Of a DNA stretch of 64,000 nt, positions 34,917-43,242 are shown in pieces. Positions within the stretch are counted from its first letter, which is position 1, and each line of letters begins with the position of its first letter. The stretch spans positions 620,001 through 684,000 of the forward strand of contig NZ_JAUOFB010000001.1 in the NCBI RefSeq assembly GCF_030542105.1, in the 5' to 3' direction. Source of the stretch: Hymenobacter sp. BT730 (GTDB taxonomy: Bacteria; Bacteroidota; Bacteroidia; Cytophagales; Hymenobacteraceae). A program made the translations under genes and the position numbers. The notes beneath the pieces were generated by a model, which saw only the letters and a program-made list of their open reading frames with translations, had not been told where the DNA came from and did not search any database.

Positions 34917-35497
34917 TCTCTGCTTTCGATGCTTTGGGCCGTAGAATCGGCCAGGGGTTCTACCTGCGTAATGCGCGCTTGTCCCCAGGGTGCAATACTC
35001 ACGTGTACCAGTAAAGGGTGCCGGGCGCCACGCCGTTCCAACTGGCGGCCGGTACCCTCGGGCACGTAGTATTTCTCCAGATTGTAGCGCACGTGCAGGG
35101 CGCGCCGCCAGTTGTTGGCTACCCAACCGCGCAGCACCACGGTGCCGGTAGGGGCGGTGGGCTGCTCCGCGTATACGCCCACGGCCTCATACGCTGCCCC
35201 GGCCGGACGCAGCAGCACATATACCGGCGTACCGCGGCGGGGTACGGGACCGGCTTCGCGCCATAGTTTCACAGGTAAGCGGCTGATGGTAAAGCGCAAC
35301 TGTACATAGTCGCCGTACAGGAAGTCGCGCGGGTCCAGCGGGGTGGTGCGCAGTACAATGGTTTGGCCATAGGCGCGGGTGGCGTATCCAGCCCCCGCCA
35401 CGGCCAGCAGAAACAGAGCTTGGGCCGCTACCAGCAGGAGCAGCCAGTGGCGGGCTCCCGTAAATGCCGCCCTTTTCCGAAACAGCCACTTTCTCAT
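34913..35497 (-). CDS. GDYXXLXY domain protein
   Basis: A 194-residue protein with one N-terminal membrane segment (HWLLLLVAAQALFLLAVAGAGYA) and the signature DPRDFLYGDYVQLRF (family GDYxxLxY). The outer part is rich in Val/Arg/Pro, ends VEPLADSTAQSIESRD and is probably periplasmic. Its ATG overlaps the stop of the DUF2157 gene (ATGA), so the two are translationally coupled. This pairing recurs in bacteria and suggests one membrane complex; no function has been established. Confidence 0.86.
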   Translation of the reverse strand: MRKWLFRKRAAFTGARHWLLLLVAAQALFLLAVAGAGYATRAYGQTIVLRTTPLDPRDFLYGDYVQLRFTISRLPVKLWREAGPVPRRGTPVYVLLRPAGAAYEAVGVYAEQPTAPTGTVVLRGWVANNWRRALHVRYNLEKYYVPEGTGRQLERRGARHPLLVHVSIAPWGQARITQVEPLADSTAQSIESRD

Positions 35498-36711
35498 GAT
35501 TGCGAGGCGTCTGAGTTAAGCGTGTGTTTGTTGCGGCGGCGCAGGTACCAGCTCAGGCCCAGCAGCAGGAGCCCGCCAATCAGGAAAAACAACGACTTAT
35601 CCATGAACTCCCAGGTCAGCTTGAAGTAGGCTACCATGGTAGTCAGGATAAACAGCATAGTGCCCAGGCTGATGCGGTCGGGGTTTTGCTCTTGATGAGC
35701 GCGCACCAGCAGGCTGCCGGAATAGGCGTACAGTACTACCAGCGCGGCTACGGCCAGCGGCAGGCCGCCGGGGAAGTAAAAGCCCGGCAGGAGCAGGAGC
35801 CAGTCGGTGGCGCCGGCCATACGGCCGCGGGCGCGCTTGCCGGCCAGAGAAATCAGCAGCACAACGCCCATGGCGCTGAGGTACGCCCACAGCGGCGGCC
35901 GCAGCAGCTCGGTATAGCTTCCGGCCTCGCCATACAGCGCCAGCCCCAGCATAAACAGAAACGCGGCTACCAGCGGTGGCCCCTGCAGCGCCCGGCCGGC
36001 GGGTCGGTCAGGTTGCCAGTCGCCCAGGGCGTAGAGCAGCATGGCGGGCACGAAGAACCAGGTGATTTTTACGTGCAGCAGACCAATGAGCAGTCCGGCC
36101 TGCCACAGCACGCCGGTGGCCAGTACGCCGGCCAGCAGCGCATCGGGGTGGCGCCACCAGTAGTAGCCCAGTCCGCCGGCCGTAAGCACGGCCGCGGCCA
36201 CGCTGAACGCGCCCAGCTCGCCGGTGTTGTAGCCCTGCACAATGCCCCCGATAACCACCGTGAGGATGAACAGAAAGCGGCTACGATACAGAAACGTGAG
36301 GGCCACGCCCGCCACCGCCCAGGCCAGCAGCCCCGTGACATCGTAGCCGATAAGCTGGTACATCTGACTGACCAGCACAATGCCCGCTCCGAAGAGAATC
36401 AGCCCCAAACCCGTTAGCCCAATGCCCACGGCACCATTGCCGCGGCGCAGGAAATAGTCGCCGGTAGCGTAGGCCCCAATCATGGAAAGCAGCAGCAGCC
36501 CCAGGCGGACAAACTCTGGCAGGCCCTGCCAGTTGGCCGCTACCAGACTCAGCGCACTCAAACCCACCAGCAGGCTGCCGAGTAGCGGCAGCAGACCAAT
36601 GGCTTGTTTATCGATGGGGTAGAGGTCCAGGAGTTGCTGGTGCTGCTCCGGGGAAATAATGCCTTTCTGCACCCACGCTGGGCCTTCTGTTTCCAGCAGT
36701 TTCCGACTCAT
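35494..36711 (-). CDS. DUF2157 domain membrane protein
   Basis: A 405-residue protein. A cytosolic N-terminal DUF2157 part (KGIISPEQHQQLLDLYPID) is followed by about ten or more hydrophobic helices (LGSLLVGLSALSLVAANWQ, LLLLSMIGAYATGDYFLRRG and others). DUF2157 proteins are of unknown function and are usually paired with GDYXXLXY or DUF4401 proteins, as here. The first gene of a two-gene minus-strand operon with a 4-base overlap. Confidence 0.85.
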   Translation of the reverse strand: MSRKLLETEGPAWVQKGIISPEQHQQLLDLYPIDKQAIGLLPLLGSLLVGLSALSLVAANWQGLPEFVRLGLLLLSMIGAYATGDYFLRRGNGAVGIGLTGLGLILFGAGIVLVSQMYQLIGYDVTGLLAWAVAGVALTFLYRSRFLFILTVVIGGIVQGYNTGELGAFSVAAAVLTAGGLGYYWWRHPDALLAGVLATGVLWQAGLLIGLLHVKITWFFVPAMLLYALGDWQPDRPAGRALQGPPLVAAFLFMLGLALYGEAGSYTELLRPPLWAYLSAMGVVLLISLAGKRARGRMAGATDWLLLLPGFYFPGGLPLAVAALVVLYAYSGSLLVRAHQEQNPDRISLGTMLFILTTMVAYFKLTWEFMDKSLFFLIGGLLLLGLSWYLRRRNKHTLNSDASQS

Positions 36712-36838
36712 AGTGGGTTGAAATTAGGAAGAAAGGAGAAAAGTGATGAGGCATAATTGATTTTCTGTCTACTCATCAAATTAAACGGTGGCAGAGCTTG
36801 CTCGCCTGCTAAGAGTTTTTCTGAGGAGTTCTGGCTAA

Positions 36839-37723
36839 TTATTGACAACTGTATTTTATCCTTCGCGCCTTTGTTGCAAAATCAAGGTCTAATATTGCTT
36901 CGTCCGAAAGTCTATTTAAGGCTGATTTTTGTATTTCTACTAATTTGTTTTGATTGATTTTGTTTAATTGTTTTCTATATTCTCTTTCTAATTTTTTATC
37001 TTTTAGTAACTTATATGCGTAATCTGAAATATCTTTGTTTAGAGCATTGCCTTCATTTATTTTTAATAAAAATTCATCTCCTTTGCAAGAATAACTGAAC
37101 CAAAGTGCTGTTATAATGGACTTTTGAGTTGATATATATTTGGTATGATTGAAAATTTTTATCAAAGTATCTGTGTAAAAATTTGAATCAAGGGGTAATA
37201 ATAAATATGTTAAACAATAGCCTTGTGTAAAGTCCAAGGCGTGCTCAGGAACGAAAAAATGGAATGTAGAGTCCTCTAAAATCTTAATTGAAGCATTTGT
37301 TGTATTGATATTATTTTTTGATAAATAACTAATAAGGCTAAAGTATATCTTTGGATCAAGGTCATTGATATCACATTTTTCGAATGATTTCGCGCAAATT
37401 TCCTTATCTGAATTGCTTTTGCTAAGTATTAGTAGCAAATGTGAACAGTCATAATAAAAATAAGGAAGATGATTATTTGATAATAGTTCACTTCTTAATA
37501 ATGGTAAATATTTTGTTGTATCAGATTTTATTTTGTTGAAAAATGCATTTAATTTTGGTGTTTTTTCTTCTTGCTCAATTTTTGAAATTTTGTGAGGATA
37601 AAAATTGTAGATTTTATCGATTTCTTCTTTAAAGGATGGTTGTCCAAAGCAATAGTTTGAAATACTGATTATAAATACAATTAAAATATATTTTATAAAT
37701 ATTTTAAAAAATGAATTTGACAT
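36839..37723 (-). CDS. AT-rich unrecognised secreted protein
   Basis: A 294-residue protein that I cannot place. A typical signal peptide (FFKIFIKYILIVFIISISNYCFG-QPSF) starts at the ATG at 37723; the frame continues 18 codons upstream to 37777 but without sense. The mature part is rich in Lys, Asn, Ile, Ser, Leu and Tyr and mainly helical, with repeated L-L-x-L patterns and several Cys; a helical-repeat scaffold is possible. Codons are strongly A/T-ending, unlike every neighbour, so the gene was probably acquired recently. It lies alone on the minus strand between DUF2157 and mnmD. Confidence 0.75.
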   Translation of the reverse strand: MSNSFFKIFIKYILIVFIISISNYCFGQPSFKEEIDKIYNFYPHKISKIEQEEKTPKLNAFFNKIKSDTTKYLPLLRSELLSNNHLPYFYYDCSHLLLILSKSNSDKEICAKSFEKCDINDLDPKIYFSLISYLSKNNINTTNASIKILEDSTFHFFVPEHALDFTQGYCLTYLLLPLDSNFYTDTLIKIFNHTKYISTQKSIITALWFSYSCKGDEFLLKINEGNALNKDISDYAYKLLKDKKLEREYRKQLNKINQNKLVEIQKSALNRLSDEAILDLDFATKARRIKYSCQ

Positions 37724-37798
37724 ATGAAAATGATTAATTGAGCTGTAAAGTGCAAATGCTTCGACAAAAGTCTTCAAGATGAAGTGAAATATACAAAG

Positions 37799-38521
37799 CT
37801 AATCACTTGATCTAGCTTCTCGCTTCCACGCCCGCGTCATCTCCCTTTTACCAGGAGGCCCGGGAATCTTCTCCACCTGCCAGCCCGCAGCCAGCAGACT
37901 GCGCTTAAAGGAGCCTTTGGCGCAGTAACTCACCAGGCAGCCATCTGGCGCGGTAGCAGCGTAGAGCTGGGCAAATACCTCTTCCGTCCACATATCCGGC
38001 TGCTTTTCCGGCGCGAAAGCATCGAAGTAGATAACGTGGTAGTGGTTGGGCGCCAGCTCGGTTTCCTGCAGCGCGCCAACTATTTTTCGGAGCAGCAACT
38101 GCGGAGCAACGCGTACCGGGGTATTCCAGGCGGCAGCGTGCAACTGCTCGTGGTACTGTTGCAATTCCGGATTCAGGATGTAGCGCTCCACACCCAGTTG
38201 GCTGATTACCTCAGGCGGCAGCGGGTATTTCTCAATGGTATCGTATTCAATAGTTACCGGGGCCGTAAGGCTGCGCTGGAGGGTGAGCAGGGCGTTCAGG
38301 CCGGTGCCGAAGCCAATTTCCAGTACCCGCACCGGGGCCGTAGCAGCGGCCAGGTTAGGTTCCAGACCCGCACCCAGGTACACGTGCATGGCTTCCTGCA
38401 CGGCCCCATGTGTGCTGTGGTAATGCTCGTTCAGGGCGGGCACGTATAAGGTGCTGGAGCCGTCGCCGGTGGTCCGAACCTCTACCTTTGGTGTCGCCGC
38501 AAATTCATCCTTGCTCATCAT
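37799..38521 (-). CDS. mnmD: tRNA (mnm5s2U34) methyltransferase MnmD (stand-alone)
   Basis: 240 residues. It shows SSTLYVPALNEHYHSTHGA, the SAM-binding RVLEIGFGTGLNALL, HVIYFDAFAPEKQPDMW and VSYCAKGSFKRSLLAAGW, the MnmD signature. It completes 5-methylaminomethyl-2-thiouridine at the tRNA wobble position. The FAD-dependent MnmC(o) half found fused in enterobacteria is absent, as usual outside Gammaproteobacteria. Its start is only 18 bases from the divergent thioesterase start. Confidence 0.93.
   Translation of the reverse strand: MMSKDEFAATPKVEVRTTGDGSSTLYVPALNEHYHSTHGAVQEAMHVYLGAGLEPNLAAATAPVRVLEIGFGTGLNALLTLQRSLTAPVTIEYDTIEKYPLPPEVISQLGVERYILNPELQQYHEQLHAAAWNTPVRVAPQLLLRKIVGALQETELAPNHYHVIYFDAFAPEKQPDMWTEEVFAQLYAATAPDGCLVSYCAKGSFKRSLLAAGWQVEKIPGPPGKREMTRAWKREARSSD
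38483..38490 (+). promoter_or_regulatory. -7 box of the thioesterase gene, inside mnmD
   Basis: Perfect TACCTTTG on the plus strand, 49 bases before the thioesterase ATG, within the first codons of the divergent mnmD gene. Only the -7 half is visible. Confidence 0.5.
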
Positions 38522-38539
38522 TTACTTCTGCTTGAGTCT

Positions 38540-38968
38540 ATGCCCCGTGTAAAAGTAGCTCTCCCCGCTTCATTCCTCCTCACGGTGCAGGTGCCCGTGC
38601 GCATCACCGACCTGAACTACGGCGCCCATCTCGGCAACGATGCCCTGCTGAGCATTCTGCACGAAGCCCGCGTGCAGTTTCTGCAGCACCTGGGCCACCC
38701 CGAGTTCGACCCCGCCAATAAAACCGGCCACATCATGGCCGACGTGGCCATCGAATACAAAGGCGAAGGCTTCTACGGCGACACGCTCCACATCCAGCTC
38801 GCCGCCGACGACCTCAGCAAATACGGATTCGACCTGGTGTACTGGGTGCGCAACCAGGACGGCAAGGAAGTAGCCCGCGCCAAAACCGGCATGCTCTGCT
38901 TCGATTACAATACCCGGAAGCTGATGCCGCTTACAGAAGCGTATGCGCAGAAATTGCGGGGAGAGTAG
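38540..38968 (+). CDS. Acyl-CoA thioesterase (4HBT hotdog fold)
   Basis: 142 residues with the hotdog pattern VPVRITDLNYGAHLGNDALLSI, then ADVAIEYKGEGFYGDTL and a final KTGMLCFDYNTRKLMPL. The Asp/Asn in the first motif fits the 4-hydroxybenzoyl-CoA thioesterase group. It hydrolyses an acyl-CoA, identity unknown. Possibly co-oriented with rlmN, but rlmN has its own promoter box 90 bases after the stop. Confidence 0.85.
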   Translation: MPRVKVALPASFLLTVQVPVRITDLNYGAHLGNDALLSILHEARVQFLQHLGHPEFDPANKTGHIMADVAIEYKGEGFYGDTLHIQLAADDLSKYGFDLVYWVRNQDGKEVARAKTGMLCFDYNTRKLMPLTEAYAQKLRGE

Positions 38969-39057
38969 ATCTTTGTTTTACAAGCACAACAACTGCATGG
39001 TAAGCAGGGAATGAGCGGATTGAACAAATCCGTGGAACTCAAGCGCCTTCCGTGTTG

Positions 39058-39065
39058 TATCTTTG
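39058..39065 (+). promoter_or_regulatory. -7 promoter box of rlmN (predicted leaderless)
   Basis: Perfect TATCTTTG with 5 bases between the box and the ATG at 39071, so transcription should start at the start codon. Confidence 0.65.
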
Positions 39066-39070
39066 CGGCT

Positions 39071-40141
39071 ATGATGATTGACTTGCCAGTAGTTTCCAAG
39101 CGCGACATTCGCAAACTCACCTCCGACGAGCTCAAAGCCTTTATGGTGGAGCACGGCGAGAAGCCTTTCCGCGCCAAACAGGTGCTGGAGTGGCTGTGGA
39201 AGAACACGGCGGGTACGTTTGAAGAGATGAACAACATCTCGCTGGCCACGCGCGAGCTGCTGGCCAAGTATTTTGTTATCAACGGCGTACAGGTTCAGAA
39301 TCAGCAGCTCAGCAACGACGGCACTATTAAGTCGGCGTTCCGGCTCTACGATGGCAACATTGTGGAAGGCGTGCTTATCCCGCACGACACGCGCATGACG
39401 GCTTGTATTAGCTCGCAGGTGGGCTGCTCGCTCACGTGCAAGTTCTGCGCAACCGGCTACATGGACCGCAAGCGCAACCTGGAAGCCGCCGAAATCTACG
39501 ACCAGGTAGTACGCATTAAGGAACAGTGCGAATCCCAATACGGTACGCCGCTCACCAACATTGTGTACATGGGCATGGGCGAGCCGCTGCTGAACTACGC
39601 CAACGTGGTAAAAAGCATTGAGCGCATCACCGCCCCCGACGGCCTGAATATGGCCCCGCGCCGCATTACCGTCAGCACTGCCGGCATTGCCAAAATGATT
39701 AAAAAGCTGGCTGACGACGGCGTGAAGGCCAACCTGGCCCTCTCGCTGCACGCGCCTAACGATACCAAGCGTAACGAAATCATGCCCATCAACGAAGCCA
39801 ATTCCCTGGCCTCTTTGAAGGATGCGCTCAAGCACTACCACCAGGTAACCGGCCGCAAAGTCACCTACGAGTACATCGTATTCGAGAGCTTTAACGACAC
39901 GCTGGAGGATGCCGAGGAACTGTTCCAGATTTCGAAGTGGATTCCCTGCAAGGTGAACCTTATCGAGTACAACCCCATCGAAAACGCTGATTACAAAAAC
40001 ACCGGCGAAGCCAAGCTGATGGCCTTCCTGAAGTACTTGGCGGACCGGGGCGTGCAAACCAACCTGCGCCGCTCACGCGGTAAGGACATTGATGCCGCCT
40101 GCGGCCAGCTGGCAGTGAAGGAAAAGCCCGCTGCGGCGTAA
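39071..40141 (+). CDS. rlmN: Dual-specificity rRNA/tRNA adenine C2 methyltransferase RlmN
   Basis: 356 residues. Radical-SAM enzyme methylating C2 of A2503 in 23S rRNA (and A37 of some tRNAs). It shows KPFRAKQVLEWLWK, the cluster motif GCSLTCKFCATG, MGMGEPLLNY, ALSLHAPND and the C-terminal RRSRGKDIDAACGQL with the resolving Cys. The ATG at 39071 (or 39074) is chosen over the longer frame from 39011: homology begins there and the -7 box falls between the two. Confidence 0.96.
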   Translation: MMIDLPVVSKRDIRKLTSDELKAFMVEHGEKPFRAKQVLEWLWKNTAGTFEEMNNISLATRELLAKYFVINGVQVQNQQLSNDGTIKSAFRLYDGNIVEGVLIPHDTRMTACISSQVGCSLTCKFCATGYMDRKRNLEAAEIYDQVVRIKEQCESQYGTPLTNIVYMGMGEPLLNYANVVKSIERITAPDGLNMAPRRITVSTAGIAKMIKKLADDGVKANLALSLHAPNDTKRNEIMPINEANSLASLKDALKHYHQVTGRKVTYEYIVFESFNDTLEDAEELFQISKWIPCKVNLIEYNPIENADYKNTGEAKLMAFLKYLADRGVQTNLRRSRGKDIDAACGQLAVKEKPAAA

Positions 40142-40161
40142 TATTTAACAGAAGGACTCAC

Positions 40162-40206
40162 AAACTAAAAAGCCCTGATGCTTCATGCATCAGGGCTTTT
40201 TAGTTT
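40162..40206. terminator. Bidirectional terminator
   Basis: A perfect 20-bp stem (arms 40162-40181 and 40187-40206, core AAAAAGCCCTGATGC), TTCAT loop, T and A runs on either side, between convergent rlmN and the yihY-like gene. Confidence 0.93.
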
Positions 40207-40220
40207 GCTTATGCTATGCT

Positions 40221-41189
40221 TTAAGCGCGAAAACGGCCCACGGCCCGGGGGCGGCCGGAGGAAATTTCCTCGTGAGTTTCGCCTTCCGGTACTTCACGCA
40301 CTTGAATGCGCACGGCGTTGGCTTTTGGCTGCACGCACTGCCCGTATTTATCGGCGAATTGTTGGGTGAACTCGGCCCCAAAGAAGATGATAAGGGCAGA
40401 GTAGTTTACCCACACCAGCAGAATAATAGCTGAGCCGGCCGCGCCGTAGGTAGAGCCCGGGTCGGCCTGCGCAATGTATAGTGCTATCAGAAACTTGCCG
40501 ACAACGAAAAGGAGCGCCGTTATAAAAGCCCCGATCCAGACGTCGCGCCAGCGGATAATGGCATCGGGCAGGAAGCGGTAGATAAGGGCGAACAGCGTGG
40601 TGGTAACGGCCAGAGAAAGCACCAGGTCAATGAGGTGAATAAACACCACGGCCAGATCCGGGAGCAGTTGTTTGAGGTAATCGGTGAAGGAAGTCAGTAC
40701 GGCACTTATCACAAAGGAAATCAGTAATAGCAGCCCAACACTCAGAATCAGGCCAAACGACAGGAACCGGTCTTTCAGAAACTGCCACATGTTGCTGCGG
40801 GGCTTCACCTTCAGATTCCAGATGTCGTTGATGCTTTCTTGCAGGGTAACAAAGAAGGTGGTAGCTGCGAAGATGAGGATGCCAATACCCAGGGCAGCCG
40901 CCACCCCAGTCTTTTCCTGCTTATTGAAGTCGTTGATAGAATCCTGAATGAATTTGGCTGATTCGGCCCCTACCAGGGAGCTAAGCTGGTGAAACAACTG
41001 GCCCGTTATAGCCTCCGAACCGAGGACCGTGCTGGCCGTGGTGATAACAATGATCAGCAGCGGCGGCAGAGAAAAAATAGTGTAGTAGGATAGCGCGGCA
41101 GCATGCCGAAACGAGTTGTTCTCCATGAAGGAAGCCCACGTCGACTTCAGCAGCGTGAAAATATTGGAGAAGGAAAAGGGTATAGGCAT
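40221..41189 (-). CDS. YihY/virulence factor BrkB family membrane protein
   Basis: 322 residues with about six membrane segments. The N-terminus SFRHAAALSYYTIFSLPPLLII is the family hallmark; RWRDVWIGAFITALLFVVGKFLIALYI and GAAGSAIILLVWVNYSALIIFFGAEFTQ follow. A hydrophilic tail of about 40 residues closes the protein. Once mis-named ribonuclease BN; the true role, perhaps transport or envelope stability, is unsettled. The ATG at 41189 is preferred over 41219. Confidence 0.9.
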   Translation of the reverse strand: MPIPFSFSNIFTLLKSTWASFMENNSFRHAAALSYYTIFSLPPLLIIVITTASTVLGSEAITGQLFHQLSSLVGAESAKFIQDSINDFNKQEKTGVAAALGIGILIFAATTFFVTLQESINDIWNLKVKPRSNMWQFLKDRFLSFGLILSVGLLLLISFVISAVLTSFTDYLKQLLPDLAVVFIHLIDLVLSLAVTTTLFALIYRFLPDAIIRWRDVWIGAFITALLFVVGKFLIALYIAQADPGSTYGAAGSAIILLVWVNYSALIIFFGAEFTQQFADKYGQCVQPKANAVRIQVREVPEGETHEEISSGRPRAVGRFRA

Positions 41190-41250
41190 AGGGTACAGTG
41201 TAGCGTGTTGATACCTCATACGGGTAGTACCGCATTGCCGTTTGGCGGGA

Positions 41251-41979
41251 CTAGCGCACCAGCTCCCAGCGGAGCGTTTCTACGGGAGCTTCCCGCAGGG
41301 CAGCGGCCAGCTCCTGGTCGTCTGCGAACTGGAGCTGCCGGAGCTGGCTGGCCTCTACGCTCACGGTAAACTGCTTTTCCCGAAACGGCCAGGGTGTTAC
41401 CGTTACCGGGCCGTCTGCCGCCGGGCGGGACACGTGGTAGCGTTGCCCATCGGGGCCCTGATATATCTCCAGCTCCCGGCCCATTTCCGGCAGTTCCTGC
41501 CGGCACAAAATCAGGCTGAGCCGGTCGCACCAGTGCATGAGGTCGTAGGCTTGCTGGGCTTCTTGTTTGTTGAGCTTCAGTTCCCGGCGCCATTGCTTCT
41601 GCTTCGCCTCCTGCTCGGTGAGGAAGGTGTCAATTACTTTCTGCTTTTGGCGTAATCCTTCATAGAGGGTGTGCAGGTGCATGCTAGTGAGCAGGCTGCG
41701 CCAGCGGCCCTGAAAGCGGGCCGCTTTCATCACGCCTTGCGCCTGCTCCAGCGAGAATTCCTTCATCGTGAAATTGGCCGGTGCCCCAGCCGGGGTCAGG
41801 CTGTAGTGGCCGTCCCACTGCCGCTGCTCATCATCATGCTGGGCAATGGCGGCCAGCAGGCCCACCCAACGGTCGGAGGGGCCAAATGGCTCCCAGTGCC
41901 AGGCCAACTGAGCCGCCAGCAGGGCGTGTGCCTGTTGATAAATAATCTGCCAGCCATCGGGCGTATGGTTTACAATCAT
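41251..41979 (-). CDS. DUF3891 family protein
   Basis: 242 residues, cytosolic. It shows MIVNHTPDGWQIIYQQAHALLAAQLAWHW, IAQHDDEQRQWDG and LMHWCDRLSLILC, which match DUF3891. The conserved His/Asp residues (QQAH, QHDDE, HWCDRLS) recall the metal-binding layout of HD-type phosphohydrolases; this resemblance is my inference. Function unknown. It precedes the yihY-like gene by 61 bases on the same strand. Confidence 0.82.
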   Translation of the reverse strand: MIVNHTPDGWQIIYQQAHALLAAQLAWHWEPFGPSDRWVGLLAAIAQHDDEQRQWDGHYSLTPAGAPANFTMKEFSLEQAQGVMKAARFQGRWRSLLTSMHLHTLYEGLRQKQKVIDTFLTEQEAKQKQWRRELKLNKQEAQQAYDLMHWCDRLSLILCRQELPEMGRELEIYQGPDGQRYHVSRPAADGPVTVTPWPFREKQFTVSVEASQLRQLQFADDQELAAALREAPVETLRWELVR

Positions 41980-41997
41980 AGCAAGTAGACGACGGAA

Positions 41998-42037
41998 AAG
42001 CCCCGCCGCCTGCCTATACGGACAGACGACGGGGCTT
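41998..42037 (-). terminator. Terminator hairpin after threonine dehydrogenase
   Basis: An imperfect hairpin with an 8-bp outer stem (AAGCCCCG / CGGGGCTT) and some inner pairing; on the minus strand it ends GGGGCTTTTCC. It lies 30 bases past the stop of the 42067-43065 gene. Confidence 0.6.
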
Positions 42038-42066
42038 GTCGAATCTTGCGCTGGTCTTGACGCCGG

Positions 42067-43065
42067 TTATTGGGCTACCGCAGCCGTTTCCGCTACCTGC
42101 TGGCGCAGGTGCAACAGCATATCGTCGGTCATTTTATCCAGATCATAATCCGGCTGCCAGCCCCAGTCCTGGCGGGCGCGGCTGTCGTCGATGCTGGCGG
42201 GCCAGGAGTCGGCAATCTGCTGGCGCGAGTCGGGCTTATACGTCACCTCAAACTCCGGAATGTGCCGCTGGATGCTGGCGGTAATTTCCTTGGGCGAGAA
42301 GCTCATGGCGCCCAGGTTGTAGCTGCTGCGGATTTTGATGCTGTCGGCCGGGGCGTGCATCAAATCCAGGGTAGCCTTTAGGGCATCGGGCATGTACATC
42401 ATCGGCAGATAGGTGTTTTCCTTAAGGAAGCACTCGTAGGGCTGCCCGGCTATGGCTTTGTGGTAAATGTCCACGGCATAGTCCGTAGTGCCGCCCCCAG
42501 GCAGGCTCTTGTAGCCGATGAGGCCGGGGTAGCGCAGGCTGCGCACATCCAGGCCATGCTTGCGGAAATACCACTCGCACCACTGCTCGCCGGCCAGCTT
42601 GCTGATGCCGTAGATGGTGTTGGGGTTCATGATGGTGAGCTGAGGCGTGTTCTCGCGCGGGGTATCGGGGCCGAACACGGCAATGCTGCTGGGCCAGTAT
42701 ACCTGCTGCACGCCCAGGTCTACGGCGGCATCCAGCACGTTAAACAGGCCATCCATATTCAGCTGCCATCCAAACTTGGGGTTCTTTTCAGCCGTGGCCG
42801 AAAGCAGGGCGGCCAGGTGGTACACCTGCTTGGGCTTGTACTTTTGTACGATTTCCGTCAGGCGGTTCTTGTCCAGTACGTCCAGCAGCTCGAAAGGGCC
42901 TGCGTGGTGCGTTTCTTCATCTTTAGGGGCTCGCACGTCGGCGGCTACTACGTTGGAGGCGCCGTAGCGCTGGCGCAGCTCGTGGGTGAGTTCCAGACCC
43001 AGCTGACCGCCGGCTCCGATGATGAGAACTGTGTCGCCGGGGGTGCCGGAGGTGGAAGTAGCCAT
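42067..43065 (-). CDS. SDR-type L-threonine 3-dehydrogenase
   Basis: 332 residues, extended SDR fold: VLIIGAGGQLGLELTHEL (NAD motif), YHLAALLSATAEKNP, WPSSIAVFGPDTP, the catalytic YGISK, and GGTTDYAVDIYHKAI plus TYLPMMYMPDALKATL, which mark the bacterial SDR threonine dehydrogenases (Flavobacterium type, unrelated to zinc-dependent Tdh). It oxidises threonine to 2-amino-3-ketobutyrate, the substrate of the Kbl encoded 1.3 kb away. The ATG at 43065 is preferred over a TTG two codons before; a perfect TATATTTG box lies 37 bases upstream. Confidence 0.92.
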   Translation of the reverse strand: MATSTSGTPGDTVLIIGAGGQLGLELTHELRQRYGASNVVAADVRAPKDEETHHAGPFELLDVLDKNRLTEIVQKYKPKQVYHLAALLSATAEKNPKFGWQLNMDGLFNVLDAAVDLGVQQVYWPSSIAVFGPDTPRENTPQLTIMNPNTIYGISKLAGEQWCEWYFRKHGLDVRSLRYPGLIGYKSLPGGGTTDYAVDIYHKAIAGQPYECFLKENTYLPMMYMPDALKATLDLMHAPADSIKIRSSYNLGAMSFSPKEITASIQRHIPEFEVTYKPDSRQQIADSWPASIDDSRARQDWGWQPDYDLDKMTDDMLLHLRQQVAETAAVAQ

Positions 43066-43102
43066 GCGCAAAGAAGACTGTGGGTGGGGGAAGAAAAGGC
43101 TA

Positions 43103-43110
43103 CAAATATA
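43103..43110 (-). promoter_or_regulatory. -7 promoter box of threonine dehydrogenase
   Basis: Perfect TATATTTG on the minus strand, 37 bases before the ATG at 43065. Confidence 0.6.
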
Positions 43111-43242
43111 AACGGATGGGGCGGTTATCCGGGTGAAGGCCAGCTTTCAGATTGGTAAGTAAGCGGCAGTAAAGGCAAGCTGGTTAGCTTAAGTTGTGTC
43201 CCCCGTTCAAGGGAAAGGTGCTTTTGCCTACTTTTAGTCGAT

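Noticed and set aside
36757..36957. 66-codon plus-strand frame at the edge of the AT-rich island
   Set aside because: It overlaps the 3' end of the secreted-protein gene on the other strand and has no start context or family resemblance.
38978..40057. 359-codon minus-strand reading frame opposite rlmN
   Set aside because: Same reason: a frame left open by codon bias of rlmN on the other strand.
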